A DNA stretch of 64,000 nt from Vibrio ruber DSM 16370 (lineage in GTDB: Bacteria; Pseudomonadota; Gammaproteobacteria; Enterobacterales; Vibrionaceae). The notes below the pieces were generated by a model. The model worked only from the letters and a program-made list of their open reading frames with translations. It made no database searches and was not told the origin of the DNA. The position numbers were made by a program, and so were the translations under genes. Shown piece by piece: positions 26,768 through 35,979 of the stretch. The DNA is taken from the NCBI RefSeq assembly GCF_900163965.1, contig NZ_FULE01000050.1, positions 1 through 64,000 of the forward strand, in the 5' to 3' direction. The stretch's first letter is position 1. Every line of letters begins with the position of its first letter.

Positions 26768-27913
26768 TCAGCGCTTTCCCTGCGCCAAAGATGGAAAAGA
26801 ATCTTCATGAAACCCTTCGTCTCTGTAGGTTCGGGCGATTTCCTTAAACTGTGATTCAATTGCCAGAAAAGCCGCCACAATCGCAGGCTCAAAATGCGTC
26901 CCCGAACCTTTTTTGATGATTCTGACCGCTTTCTGATGAGGAAATGCCGGTTTATAAACCCGTTCAGAGATCAGCGCGTCATATACATCAGCCAAAGCCA
27001 TCAAACGGGCGCTGAGCGGAATCTCGTACTCTTTTAGCCCCTGAGGATAACCGCTGCCATCCCATTTTTCATGATGGCTCATGGCTATTTCTTTAGCAAA
27101 TTGGAGAAAGTCATATTTGAAATCAAGCTCAGACTCCACAGAAAGAATCACATTACGCCCAATCTCAGTATGCTTTTTCATAATCTCGAATTCATCTTCA
27201 GTCAGTTTGTCAGACTTCAGGAGAATTGCATCAGGAATTCCCACTTTACCGATATCATGCAGTGGTGCTGATTTAAACAAATTCTCAATCGTCTCGGGAG
27301 ACAACTGTTCCGCATACAGCCCTTGCCGGACTAATTGCTCCGCCAGAGATTTGATGTAATGTTGAGTTCTGCGAATATGATTGCCCGTTTCGTTATCTCT
27401 GGTTTCTGCCAGAGACGCCATCGCTTCAATCGTTGCATTCTGCAAACTTTCCAAATGACGAGTACGTTCCCGAACCCGAGCTTCCAGAACATGATTTTGA
27501 CTGGCAAGATCTGACATCGCCTGCTTCAGACGCAGATGCGTATAAACTCTGGCAAGCAGAATCGGTGGGCTAATCGGCTTGAGAATATAATCAACAGCCC
27601 CGACATCAAACCCTCGCTGCTCATCCGCGACTTGCGACTTGGCCGTCAAAAAAATAACCGGAATTTCCTGAGTCCGCTCATCAGATTTCAGGCGGAGACA
27701 CACTTCATAGCCATCCATTTCCGGCATCATAATATCGAGTAACACAAGATCAGGCAGATGTGTCTGACATACTTTTATCGCCTGTTCACCTCTTGTGGTA
27801 ATTAAGACATGAAAATAGGGCTTTAAAACTTCCCCCAACAAAGCGCGATTCTCAGCATTATCATCAACAATTAATACCGTATCTCTTTCATCTGTATCTA
27901 TTTCATCGTCCAT
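26768..27913 (-). CDS. Response regulator with HD-GYP domain
   Basis: A 381-residue protein: receiver domain (residues about 12-125, LLDIMMPEMDG with phospho-acceptor Asp60, TAKS, LKPIS) and a coiled-coil linker to an HD-GYP domain (HDIGKVGIPD at 219-228, HHEKWDGSGYP at 280-290). HD-GYP proteins are c-di-GMP phosphodiesterases. It overlaps the hybrid kinase gene by 11 nt, so it is the last gene of the stressosome operon and the probable output. Its enzymatic metal ligands look complete. Confidence 0.93.
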   Translation of the reverse strand: MDDEIDTDERDTVLIVDDNAENRALLGEVLKPYFHVLITTRGEQAIKVCQTHLPDLVLLDIMMPEMDGYEVCLRLKSDERTQEIPVIFLTAKSQVADEQRGFDVGAVDYILKPISPPILLARVYTHLRLKQAMSDLASQNHVLEARVRERTRHLESLQNATIEAMASLAETRDNETGNHIRRTQHYIKSLAEQLVRQGLYAEQLSPETIENLFKSAPLHDIGKVGIPDAILLKSDKLTEDEFEIMKKHTEIGRNVILSVESELDFKYDFLQFAKEIAMSHHEKWDGSGYPQGLKEYEIPLSARLMALADVYDALISERVYKPAFPHQKAVRIIKKGSGTHFEPAIVAAFLAIESQFKEIARTYRDEGFHEDSFPSLAQGKR

Positions 27914-30900
27914 TCTCTACCCCTGTCACTATTGAAAGATCAAGCGGATAAATACTGACTGCTTTTCTGAGCGCATCGCTTGCCGCCTCGAAATCACAGT
28001 CGTGAATATACTGGCAACAGGCGTCAAATGACGCAGATGTTAATAACGTTTTGAGCAACAGATAATGCTCATCAAGATACTCAACAGCACGATTATCATA
28101 TTCTTCTAAAAGAGATGCTAACTGATGAATCACCGTGATATGTGCTTGTGTCAGAGAGTTTCCTGACTGCGCGGCAGGCTCCGGACGCTCAAGTGACTGA
28201 CATAATCTGGGTACCAATTGTGCGATGTGTTCCTCTGCTTCACACAAGATCTCGGCCAGTGCATCCTCTTCTTCGTCAGACTTCATTGCCATTTCAATCC
28301 GGGCTGCAATATCGGAAAGCCGCATCAGTCCGAGATTTGCAGCCGAGCCTTTCAAGGTATGTGCCATTAAAATAGCTTGATCTCGTTCCCCTTGCTCCAA
28401 CGCGGTATGAATACGAGGAACAATGTTATGTTCTTTGTCAATGAGTTGAGAGAGCAACCGTAGATAAAGCTGCTTATTGCCGGCTACTCTCATGAGTCCA
28501 TTGTGGTAATCCAAAAAAGAGAGTTTTTCCAACTGAGACGAACCAGAGTGAGTCAAAGCGAGTCTGGGCTGCTCCGGTGAAGAGTCAACCGCAGCAGGCT
28601 TGTCAGTGTGACACCATTTTTGAATGGTGCTCAATAGAATACTCGGATCAATGGGTTTGGAAATATGATCATTCATTCCCAAACCGAAACAGCGTTCCCG
28701 CTCTTCAACCATTGCATGAGCCGTCATCGCAATCAACGGAATATCGTCATAGGCCGGATTACTGCGAATACGTTCACTGGCTTCATAACCATCCATGACT
28801 GGCATTTGTAAATCCATAAAAATGATATCAAACCGCAGGTCATCATCCAGAGACTGGGATAACAGCGTAAGAGCTTCCCGGCCATGACAGGCAACTGTGA
28901 CATCCATCCCCCATCCTTCCATTAACTCTTGTGCGATCTGTTGGTTGATTTCATTATCCTCCACCAACAGCACCCGAACCTCTGTCAGATCATCCTGAGA
29001 TCTGGCCAGCTTCGCTGACGAACGATGTGATAAATGCTCAGAAGGCCCGAACAGGGTCACCAGCAAATCAAACAGTTTCGATTGTCCGACCGGCTTAGCC
29101 AAATAACCGGATAGTTGCAGTTCCTCGCTCACATGAGCGAGTTCATCTTTGTCATAAGCGGTTACCATCACAATATAAGGCTGATAGGCCGGGGGAACCG
29201 TCTGACGAATCTTACGACAAGTCTCGACTCCATCCATATCCGGCATATTCCAGTCCATCAATATGAGATTGATCGGTTTCCCTTCTGCCATCGATGTATC
29301 AATTTGTGCCAGAGCTTCACTAGCATGGCTCACCAATATCGGTTTATGCGGCAAAACATCGAGCATATCGCCCATGACCATTAAAGCATGTTCGTTGTCA
29401 TCGACCACCAACGCTCGGATCGTGTCCAGTGTATCGGGCAGCCCATCGGACACAGTCCGAGCCCCCTGTTCTGCTTTCAGCCAGACATCGAAAATAAAAT
29501 GGCTCCCTTTGCCCAGCTCACTTTCGACCCGGATGCTGCCACCCATCAACTCCACCAGACGCTGACAGATAGATAACCCCAGCCCCGTCCCGCCATACTT
29601 ACGAGTCGTACTGCCGTCAGCCTGAGTAAATGCCGAGAATAGCTGCTCAACCTGCTCCGGCCCCATCCCGATCCCTGTATCTGAGACCGTGAACTCCAGC
29701 TGAATTTGATTCCCCTGTCGTTGTACTTCATTCACAGCCACTGAAATTTCACCCTGTTCGGTAAATTTCACCGCATTGTTGACCAGATTGATAATAACCT
29801 GCCCCAAACGCAGCGGATCGCCACATAATTTTTTCGGCAGCCCTCTCGGCATAGAAAACAGCAGTTCTAACCCTTTATCAAACGCTTTTTGGCCGTTAAT
29901 CATGGATACATTGTGAAAGATATCGTCCAGTTCGAAACTGACATGCTCTATTGTCAGCTTACCGGCTTCAATTTTGCTGAAATCGAGGATGTCATTAATA
30001 ATGCCCAATAAGAGCGATGCGGAATTATGAATTTTAGACAGATAATCGTGCTGTTTTGCAGTTAAATCAGTCTTCAAAGCCAAATGAGACATGCCAATAA
30101 TTGCGTTCATCGGTGTCCTGATTTCATGACTCATATTCGCCAGAAACATCGATTTAACCTTTAGCGCCTCTTCTGCTTTTTCGCGCGCCTCATACAACTC
30201 ATTTTCAACCATCTTACGCGCAGAGACATCACGCAAGAATAACGCCCCCTGACAGCGATCATTGAGCGTAAAAATTGTCATTCCCAAATCGACCGGAATC
30301 ATCACCCCGGACTTGGTATACGTTTCCACCTCAAAAAACTCGCCGTATACTTGGGCTTGCTCTTGAATGGATATCGGTGGGCGCAACACCTCAGCCAGTG
30401 TCTCCGGCATCACCATTTTTAACAGTTCAGTACAATCCTGACCTAAAACGTCCTGACTCCGATATTGATAAATCACTTCAGCCGTCTGATTCCAAAGTAA
30501 AATTTTGCCCTGTTCATCGACGATCACAACGCTCGACGGTGCGCCATCAATGATCGTCCGGGCAAAGATTTCACTGTCTTGCAAATCCCGTGTTCGCCTT
30601 ACAATTTCTTGTTCTAATCCAACCTGATGTTGTGCCAATTGCTGATTTTTATACTGCAGCTCACTCATCAGCTCATCACGGCTCTTCTCGCGCAATTGAT
30701 CTGCCAATTGTTCGAATTCAAATGCGGTCGGCTGATAATCAGCAACGCAGGGGATCCACCAACAGATCGCCTGCTTGTTCTGTTCAATCATTAAGCCGGG
30801 GACGCTAATTCTGCCGGATTCAGCGTGTTCAGGAACCGGGCAACTCACCATGACCTGCTCCTGTTGAAAGACAAAATCAATTGAGCAATCCCCGAAAGAC

Positions 30901-31058
30901 TCAAGCAAACGAAGCACAAATTCAGCACTCATCAACATGAAATAATCTTGCTGCTCGGGACTAAAACGGTAACAACGGAAGATAGCCTGAAATTTGCGCC
31001 GAATCGCCAGTTTACTGATATTGTCGTTATAGACGGAACATTGGATCGCTTCATTCAT
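27903..31058 (-). CDS. Hybrid sensor histidine kinase (PAS, HisKA, HATPase, 2 x REC, HPt)
   Basis: 1051 residues. Residues 1-150 form an N-terminal region without a recognised domain, then a coiled coil; PAS about 160-285; HisKA with His311 (NMSHEIRTPMNAI); HATPase with N box NLVNNAVKF, G1 SDTGIGMG and G2 GGTGLGLS; receiver 1 with Asp602 (LMDWNMPDMDG); receiver 2 with Asp749 (FMDLQMPVMDG); HPt with His900 (AHTLKGSAANLG). It has no obvious membrane segment, so it is likely cytoplasmic and could receive its signal from RsbT, RsbX or the stressosome. It overlaps both neighbouring genes by 8-11 nt. Confidence 0.92.
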   Translation of the reverse strand: MNEAIQCSVYNDNISKLAIRRKFQAIFRCYRFSPEQQDYFMLMSAEFVLRLLESFGDCSIDFVFQQEQVMVSCPVPEHAESGRISVPGLMIEQNKQAICWWIPCVADYQPTAFEFEQLADQLREKSRDELMSELQYKNQQLAQHQVGLEQEIVRRTRDLQDSEIFARTIIDGAPSSVVIVDEQGKILLWNQTAEVIYQYRSQDVLGQDCTELLKMVMPETLAEVLRPPISIQEQAQVYGEFFEVETYTKSGVMIPVDLGMTIFTLNDRCQGALFLRDVSARKMVENELYEAREKAEEALKVKSMFLANMSHEIRTPMNAIIGMSHLALKTDLTAKQHDYLSKIHNSASLLLGIINDILDFSKIEAGKLTIEHVSFELDDIFHNVSMINGQKAFDKGLELLFSMPRGLPKKLCGDPLRLGQVIINLVNNAVKFTEQGEISVAVNEVQRQGNQIQLEFTVSDTGIGMGPEQVEQLFSAFTQADGSTTRKYGGTGLGLSICQRLVELMGGSIRVESELGKGSHFIFDVWLKAEQGARTVSDGLPDTLDTIRALVVDDNEHALMVMGDMLDVLPHKPILVSHASEALAQIDTSMAEGKPINLILMDWNMPDMDGVETCRKIRQTVPPAYQPYIVMVTAYDKDELAHVSEELQLSGYLAKPVGQSKLFDLLVTLFGPSEHLSHRSSAKLARSQDDLTEVRVLLVEDNEINQQIAQELMEGWGMDVTVACHGREALTLLSQSLDDDLRFDIIFMDLQMPVMDGYEASERIRSNPAYDDIPLIAMTAHAMVEERERCFGLGMNDHISKPIDPSILLSTIQKWCHTDKPAAVDSSPEQPRLALTHSGSSQLEKLSFLDYHNGLMRVAGNKQLYLRLLSQLIDKEHNIVPRIHTALEQGERDQAILMAHTLKGSAANLGLMRLSDIAARIEMAMKSDEEEDALAEILCEAEEHIAQLVPRLCQSLERPEPAAQSGNSLTQAHITVIHQLASLLEEYDNRAVEYLDEHYLLLKTLLTSASFDACCQYIHDCDFEAASDALRKAVSIYPLDLSIVTGVENGR

Positions 31059-31647
31059 GCTTGTACTCCAACACCATCACGGTGATATCATCATGTGGTT
31101 TACCGAAACGTTCGATCAGAAACGAAACAAACTGCGGCAACGGACGATACTGAACAAAATGGCACTCTCTCAGATCCAAATTTTCCTTAATCCCATCAGT
31201 GGTCAATAAGAAACGGTCATTATTACTAAATGTGCCCTGAAATAGATTTAGTGTCGGGATCATCTCTCCGACAATCCCCGGCTGAGCGAAATAAGAGACC
31301 CAGTCATCACCACATTTTCTCATCAACGTATTCCCGACACCGACTCCCTGAAAAACTCGCGTCCGGAGATTAAAAGAAACCAAAGTCACCGCTGCGCCCA
31401 AACTGCCACGAAAGTAATCATGCATCTGCTCAAGCAACTGTGAGACGCCATCAAATGAGCGGTTATTAAAGCAACCATCAAGATAACCTTCCATTTCCCG
31501 AGCCAGATGAGCTGCTTCCTGCCCGTGCCCTAACACATCAATAATCGCCACCATCAAAACGTTGTCATGTTCCCTTACTAACAAACCATCACCAGACTCA
31601 GACTCTCCGACACAGGGAATAGAACGAGAATACCAATCAAACGGCAT
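31051..31647 (-). CDS. rsbX: PP2C/SpoIIE-type phosphatase, RsbX-like
   Basis: A 198-residue single-domain serine/threonine phosphatase. Acidic metal ligands are visible in ESGDGLLV, IIDVLGHGQEA and PHDDITVMV. RsbX dephosphorylates stressosome subunits and resets the system after stress. The gene lies between the RsbT-like gene (11-nt overlap) and the kinase gene (8-nt overlap). The name follows the R-S-T-X order of known stressosome operons. Confidence 0.85.
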   Translation of the reverse strand: MPFDWYSRSIPCVGESESGDGLLVREHDNVLMVAIIDVLGHGQEAAHLAREMEGYLDGCFNNRSFDGVSQLLEQMHDYFRGSLGAAVTLVSFNLRTRVFQGVGVGNTLMRKCGDDWVSYFAQPGIVGEMIPTLNLFQGTFSNNDRFLLTTDGIKENLDLRECHFVQYRPLPQFVSFLIERFGKPHDDITVMVLEYKHE

Positions 31648-32113
31648 TGCTTTTCCCCCATTTAATGACGGTCACTGTCGTCCCACATGGCTCGGTACCG
31701 GACGTCTGTGTCAACGATTTGATCTCAAATTGATCCACCATTCTTTGCACACCCGGTAATCCCATTCCTAAAGAGCCTCCGGTCGAAAAATGCTCTGCCA
31801 TGGCCTGTTCAATGTGCGCAATTCCCGGCCCCGAATCCCGGGCGATAACCCGTATCCCCTGCTCACTTCCCGACTCACCTTCCAGCTCAGAATGGCGCTG
31901 GATCTCCGCTAGCTCGATCCGGCCATGAGCGGCATACTTGACAATATTGGTTGCCAGTTCAGAAACAATCGTGGCAATTTCACTCGTTGTGGTCGGGGAA
32001 AAATTGAGCTGCTGAGCAAATGTAAATGTCCCCATTACGGCCGTCATTACATCTGCTTCACCGTGAATATAGTAAACATTCCCCAGCGTCTTTACTGATA
32101 CTTGCTCATCCAC
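31637..32113 (-). CDS. rsbT: RsbT-like switch kinase
   Basis: A 158-residue GHKL ATPase/serine kinase. N box SELATNIVKYA, G1 DSGPGI and G2 GGSLGMGLPGV are present. In stressosomes RsbT phosphorylates RsbR and RsbS, is released, and activates a downstream partner. It overlaps rsbS by 8 nt and rsbX by 11 nt. A C-terminal tail beyond the ATPase core is somewhat longer than in the Bacillus protein. No RsbU gene follows; the hybrid kinase is the likely target of released RsbT. Confidence 0.85.
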   Translation of the reverse strand: MDEQVSVKTLGNVYYIHGEADVMTAVMGTFTFAQQLNFSPTTTSEIATIVSELATNIVKYAAHGRIELAEIQRHSELEGESGSEQGIRVIARDSGPGIAHIEQAMAEHFSTGGSLGMGLPGVQRMVDQFEIKSLTQTSGTEPCGTTVTVIKWGKSNAV

Positions 32114-32480
32114 TTCTGCGCTCCTGAGACTCCCGGAGCAATATCAGCCCCTGATTCAAATCCGCAGCACAACATAATGCTGATGTATCGACCCCCAAAT
32201 TCATCAATCCCATGACGATACCCGGCCTGAAACCAACGAAGATGCATTGTCGCCCCATCACCTGAACATTCAGAGATATCTGGATCAATGCTTCAATATC
32301 TTGACGATCTAATGTTTTTACATCAGACATATCAATCAAAACGCCTTGGATATAATTTGCCGATATTTGGCTCAACAGTTCATGGCAAAAATCGCTAAGA
32401 ACCTCAGCCGAAAGATCTGCCTGAATAGACGCAACGAGCGCATGTTTGATCTGACTAATCGCAATCGATTCCTGCATCAT
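32106..32480 (-). CDS. rsbS: RsbS-like STAS-domain stressosome subunit
   Basis: A 124-residue STAS protein. IQADLSAEVL, GVLIDMSDVKTLD and VGFRPGIVMGLMNLGV align well with Bacillus RsbS. The position of the phosphoacceptor Ser59 of Bacillus (IDSFIA) is here Arg59 (LDRQDI), an unexpected loss; Thr56 is nearby. It lies between the globin-RsbR and RsbT genes. If the serine is truly missing, the switching mechanism must differ or rely on another residue. The start could be the first or second Met. Confidence 0.8.
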   Translation of the reverse strand: MMQESIAISQIKHALVASIQADLSAEVLSDFCHELLSQISANYIQGVLIDMSDVKTLDRQDIEALIQISLNVQVMGRQCIFVGFRPGIVMGLMNLGVDTSALCCAADLNQGLILLRESQERRSG

Positions 32481-32492
32481 TGCGCTCCTGAA

Positions 32493-33410
32493 CTATTCCG
32501 AAAGCTGATTCAACGATGTCACATTCAGGCCAATCATCTGAAACGCATATTCAAGCGCATCTCTGAGTGTCGCATTCGCCTGAACTTCACCGACATTAAT
32601 CCCCAGTTGCACCATCGTCTGAGCAATCGAAGGAGAAACACCGGAGACCAGACAAGTACATCCCATCAGTTTGGTTGCTTTGGTGATTTTAATGAAATGG
32701 TTGGCTACGGCCGTATCCACAACCGCCACCCCGGAAATATCCATAATGAAAATCTTGGCCCGGTTGACGGAAATCTTATTCAAAACCGCAGCCATAATAT
32801 CTTGCGCTCGCTTGGAATCGATGATCCCGACTAACGGCAGCATTAAGATATCCTGCCAAATCATGGTAACCGGAGTGGACATTGCCAGCAGCGCCTTACT
32901 CTGCTCCGAAAAGCGTTTATTAATCAACCGGGAATAGGTTTCAACGACTATCGTGGTATCCATATGGAGCAATTTCATAAATGCGGTTACATAGGCGTTA
33001 TATGTCTCGGTCTCCATCGAATCATCGTATAATTTTTGCGTAAAAATCAGCATCGAGGTATTCATACCGGCAAAATAAATCGGCAGCGGTAAACCAACGC
33101 GAGCATGAACTTCCCCTACATCCCGGCGTTCCTGAACATAGTTATCATCAATATCGGCTTTGAAAAATGCGGTCCAATAACGGATTTGTGAGTCCTGAAC
33201 ATAACGTAATCTTCCGGGATCTCCGAAAAACTGAGCATATTCAGGGAGCTTTTCCAACCAGATATAAAAGTGTTTGACGTATTCCCCCAGCTTCGGAATC
33301 ATCATCTGCCCGAATTGGCGAATGAGATCTAAATCTTCATCCGTTACGTCATGTAAGCGCAACAACGATTGTGCGTCTTTCATCTGTGTGAGTTGAACAT
33401 CTGGCGACAT
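32493..33410 (-). CDS. rsbR: RsbR-like globin-STAS stressosome sensor
   Basis: 305 residues with an N-terminal globin-like sensor (about 10-165) and a C-terminal STAS domain (about 185-295). The proximal His is likely His102 in VGEVHARVGL, as in globin-coupled sensors; so the protein may bind haem and sense oxygen. In the STAS domain Ser199 (VGIIDSKRAQ) and Thr233 (AVVDTAVANH) match the two phosphorylated Thr positions of Bacillus RsbRA. It is the first gene of the six-gene operon, followed by rsbS after 12 bp. The Vibrio vulnificus homologue is described as an oxygen-sensing stressosome protein. Confidence 0.87.
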   Translation of the reverse strand: MSPDVQLTQMKDAQSLLRLHDVTDEDLDLIRQFGQMMIPKLGEYVKHFYIWLEKLPEYAQFFGDPGRLRYVQDSQIRYWTAFFKADIDDNYVQERRDVGEVHARVGLPLPIYFAGMNTSMLIFTQKLYDDSMETETYNAYVTAFMKLLHMDTTIVVETYSRLINKRFSEQSKALLAMSTPVTMIWQDILMLPLVGIIDSKRAQDIMAAVLNKISVNRAKIFIMDISGVAVVDTAVANHFIKITKATKLMGCTCLVSGVSPSIAQTMVQLGINVGEVQANATLRDALEYAFQMIGLNVTSLNQLSE

Positions 33411-33824
33411 ACCTAAACTCCCTTACTCATCGGTGAGCTCCTATTCTGCGTCTCTGCATCGTTCAGCACAGCCTTCGGCAACAGACAGAAGCACATGTAC
33501 AGACTTTAATCATAGTCGATAAATTCGCCACATCATCACAAATAGCTCATAAGTTAATAGTAGATAGGTTACATATAAACACACTCCTCCTACCACATGA
33601 TATTTTTCGATATTCTTTCCAGTTAATCATTAATAACTCACACCTATATTTATACTTATATTAATAAGGAGAGGTGTATTTTTTAAGCTCTCCCAATAAG
33701 GAAATTATTTCCCCAATATATTAATCAAATGAATAAAAAACCTTCGATAAAAACTTTACGCCTTGATACAATTTGCACATCACAATAATGAAACATTATT
33801 TCAAAAACAAAAGAGCATTTTATT
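33411..33824. other. AT-rich divergent intergenic region (rsbR / M6 protease)
   Basis: 414 bp with no convincing gene; it should carry both divergent promoters. A small inverted repeat, GGAGAG (33668-33673) and CTCTCC (33688-33693), stands midway. No riboswitch-like structure was recognised. Confidence 0.5.
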
Positions 33825-35777
33825 ATGAAATTGAAAACAACCGTTGGTTTAATGAGTTTATATTTAATATGCCAACCCGCTTTTTCGGCAATTCCTTATC
33901 ATGGTTATCAGTATGATTACACCCAGCCAAATGGTGATGTTATTACTCTGACTCTTGAAGGGAATGACTATTATGCCGAACAAAGAACCCCATCCGGTCA
34001 GCTGGTAATTTATGATAAACAGTTGGGCGGGCTTGCTTATGCGAAGGTCTCCGATGACGGAACAACCCTTGTTTCTAAAGGAGAATTAGTCACTCAGGCA
34101 AAAGAGCAGCTGGAACAGAATCTGAGAAGCAGTCTTCATTCATCCGTTCTTTCTCAGACTGAACAACAGCCGGGTTTATCCGCTAAAGCGCGCGCAAAAA
34201 TAGCACAAGAAAACCGCGATAAATTATTACATATTCCGGAAGATGTCAGTCATATCGCGACATCATTAGTACAAACTGCCGATTCATCCAGTCATATTAC
34301 CGGTAATGTCCGTGGACTGACGATATTAATTGACTTCCCGGATGACCGCCAAGAAATTAGCCGTTCAGAAGTCGAACGCTTCTTAAATGATTTAAATTAT
34401 AAAGGATACGGAAATTTCCAATCTATTCGTGGATATTTCCGTTCTGTATCCGGCGGAAAACTGGATTATACCAATACTGTCAGCACCTACTATACTGCCA
34501 AACATAACAAATCTTATTATACCGATCCGAACCTTGACTTTGGTATCCGGGCACAAGAACTGATTCATGAAGCATTAGAGTGGATGGAATATCAGCAAGG
34601 GTTTGATTTCTCCACACTGACAACTGACCGCTATGGCCGCATCAGAGGGCTTAATATCTTCTATGCCGGAGATTCAAACAGCGCATGGTCGACCGGCCTG
34701 TGGCCACACATGGGTGGCGTCAACCCGCAATTCTGTGCTGACGGTGTCTGTACCAATGCTGCACAGATGTCAGATATGGGTAGCAGATTATCGATCGGTA
34801 CCTTCGCCCATGAATCCGGGCACCTGATTGCAGACTGGCCTGATCTGTATGATTACGACGGTAGCTCTAATGGTTCTGTCGCACAATACGGCATTATGGG
34901 TTATGGCAGTACCAACTCTCGCTCAATGCTACACCCGGTACCACCGGTTGCTCCGTTGCGTGATAAGGCTGGCTGGGAAACCGTCGTAGAATTAAACCCG
35001 GCTGTCAATCCAAATGCACCGACAGGCCGCATTTCAGCGACGTCCGGCAGCAATACATCCTACAAGTGGTCGAATCCGAACAATCCGGAAGAATCCTTCT
35101 ACATGGAAGCGATTTATCAAAGCGGACAAAATACCGAACAACTAGGTAGCGGGCTGGCGATCTGGCACGTTGATCCGAAAGGGAACAACTCCGACGAATG
35201 GCACCCTTACATCCAGATGGAACATGCGGACGGAAACCGTGATCCGGAATATCTACGTAACCGTGGTGATGCCTATGATGTTTATGGTCAGTATGGTGAG
35301 TTCTCTGCAATCTACCCCAATGACCAGACATCCAGAGGCACCAACTCATTATGGTGGAACGGGCGTGATTCCGGCCTGAGCATTAGTGATATTTCTCAAC
35401 CGGCTCAAACGATCTCGTTTGCTATTTCAAAAGATGGTAATGGCGGTGGTGATAATGGCGACGGAGGCTCTTCAACCGAAACCAAAGTGTACACCAACAC
35501 CATAACGCAAGGCGGATACACTGCTGAGCCGAACAACCAAGCATTTCGTTATGAAGGCGGTACCATCAACGCGACTCTCGTCGGCCCTGACGGTACAGAT
35601 TTCGACTTGAAACTAATGCGCTGGGACGGTAATAACTGGCAGCAAGTTGCAGCGTCTGAAGAGCCGGAGTCCAGAGAGCAGATCACCTATACGGCTGATG
35701 CGAATTTCTACTACTTCCAAGTTTTTGCATACAGTGGTTCAGGTCAGTACAATCTGACTATCTCGCTCAGCCACTAA
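33825..35777 (+). CDS. Secreted M6-family metalloprotease (immune inhibitor A-like)
   Basis: 650 residues: signal peptide (MKLKTTVGLMSLYLICQPAFS), a propeptide-like stretch to about residue 155, a catalytic domain with zinc motif HESGH (in TFAHESGHLIADWPDLYD) and the Met-turn-like GIMGYGS, a Gly/Asp-rich linker at about 545-555, and a C-terminal PPC-type domain (about 560-650, DGTDFDLKLMRWDGNNW). The PPC tail is unlike the PKD-bearing PrtV of V. cholerae. Such proteases degrade host or environmental proteins after secretion. It is divergent from the stressosome operon and has its own terminator. Confidence 0.9.
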   Translation: MKLKTTVGLMSLYLICQPAFSAIPYHGYQYDYTQPNGDVITLTLEGNDYYAEQRTPSGQLVIYDKQLGGLAYAKVSDDGTTLVSKGELVTQAKEQLEQNLRSSLHSSVLSQTEQQPGLSAKARAKIAQENRDKLLHIPEDVSHIATSLVQTADSSSHITGNVRGLTILIDFPDDRQEISRSEVERFLNDLNYKGYGNFQSIRGYFRSVSGGKLDYTNTVSTYYTAKHNKSYYTDPNLDFGIRAQELIHEALEWMEYQQGFDFSTLTTDRYGRIRGLNIFYAGDSNSAWSTGLWPHMGGVNPQFCADGVCTNAAQMSDMGSRLSIGTFAHESGHLIADWPDLYDYDGSSNGSVAQYGIMGYGSTNSRSMLHPVPPVAPLRDKAGWETVVELNPAVNPNAPTGRISATSGSNTSYKWSNPNNPEESFYMEAIYQSGQNTEQLGSGLAIWHVDPKGNNSDEWHPYIQMEHADGNRDPEYLRNRGDAYDVYGQYGEFSAIYPNDQTSRGTNSLWWNGRDSGLSISDISQPAQTISFAISKDGNGGGDNGDGGSSTETKVYTNTITQGGYTAEPNNQAFRYEGGTINATLVGPDGTDFDLKLMRWDGNNWQQVAASEEPESREQITYTADANFYYFQVFAYSGSGQYNLTISLSH

Positions 35778-35795
35778 TCACAGATAGCCCCATCC

Positions 35796-35826
35796 AAACG
35801 CGGTGCTGAGCACCGCGTTTTTTATC
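35796..35826 (+). terminator. Strong terminator of the M6 protease gene
   Basis: AAACGCGGTGC (35796-35806), TGA loop, GCACCGCGTTT (35810-35820), then a T run continuing to about 35823. It begins 18 bp after the stop. Confidence 0.93.
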
Positions 35827-35979
35827 AACGCCACACCCCGAAATATCCCTTACCTGCTCACGAAACCGCACATTCATCTTGATCATCCTGTCCACCATCG
35901 GGCGAATCCGCTATGATCAGCGCAATACTCCGCCAGCTCAGACCGGGCGATACACAAACACTTACAACGAGGGACTGTT

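Noticed and set aside
28142..30808. Plus-strand frames opposite the hybrid kinase
   Set aside because: They mirror the real 1051-residue kinase and show no family pattern.
33411..33824. c-di-GMP riboswitch upstream of the M6 protease
   Set aside because: I expected one because vibrio proteins near c-di-GMP systems may have it, but I saw no GEMM-like pattern.
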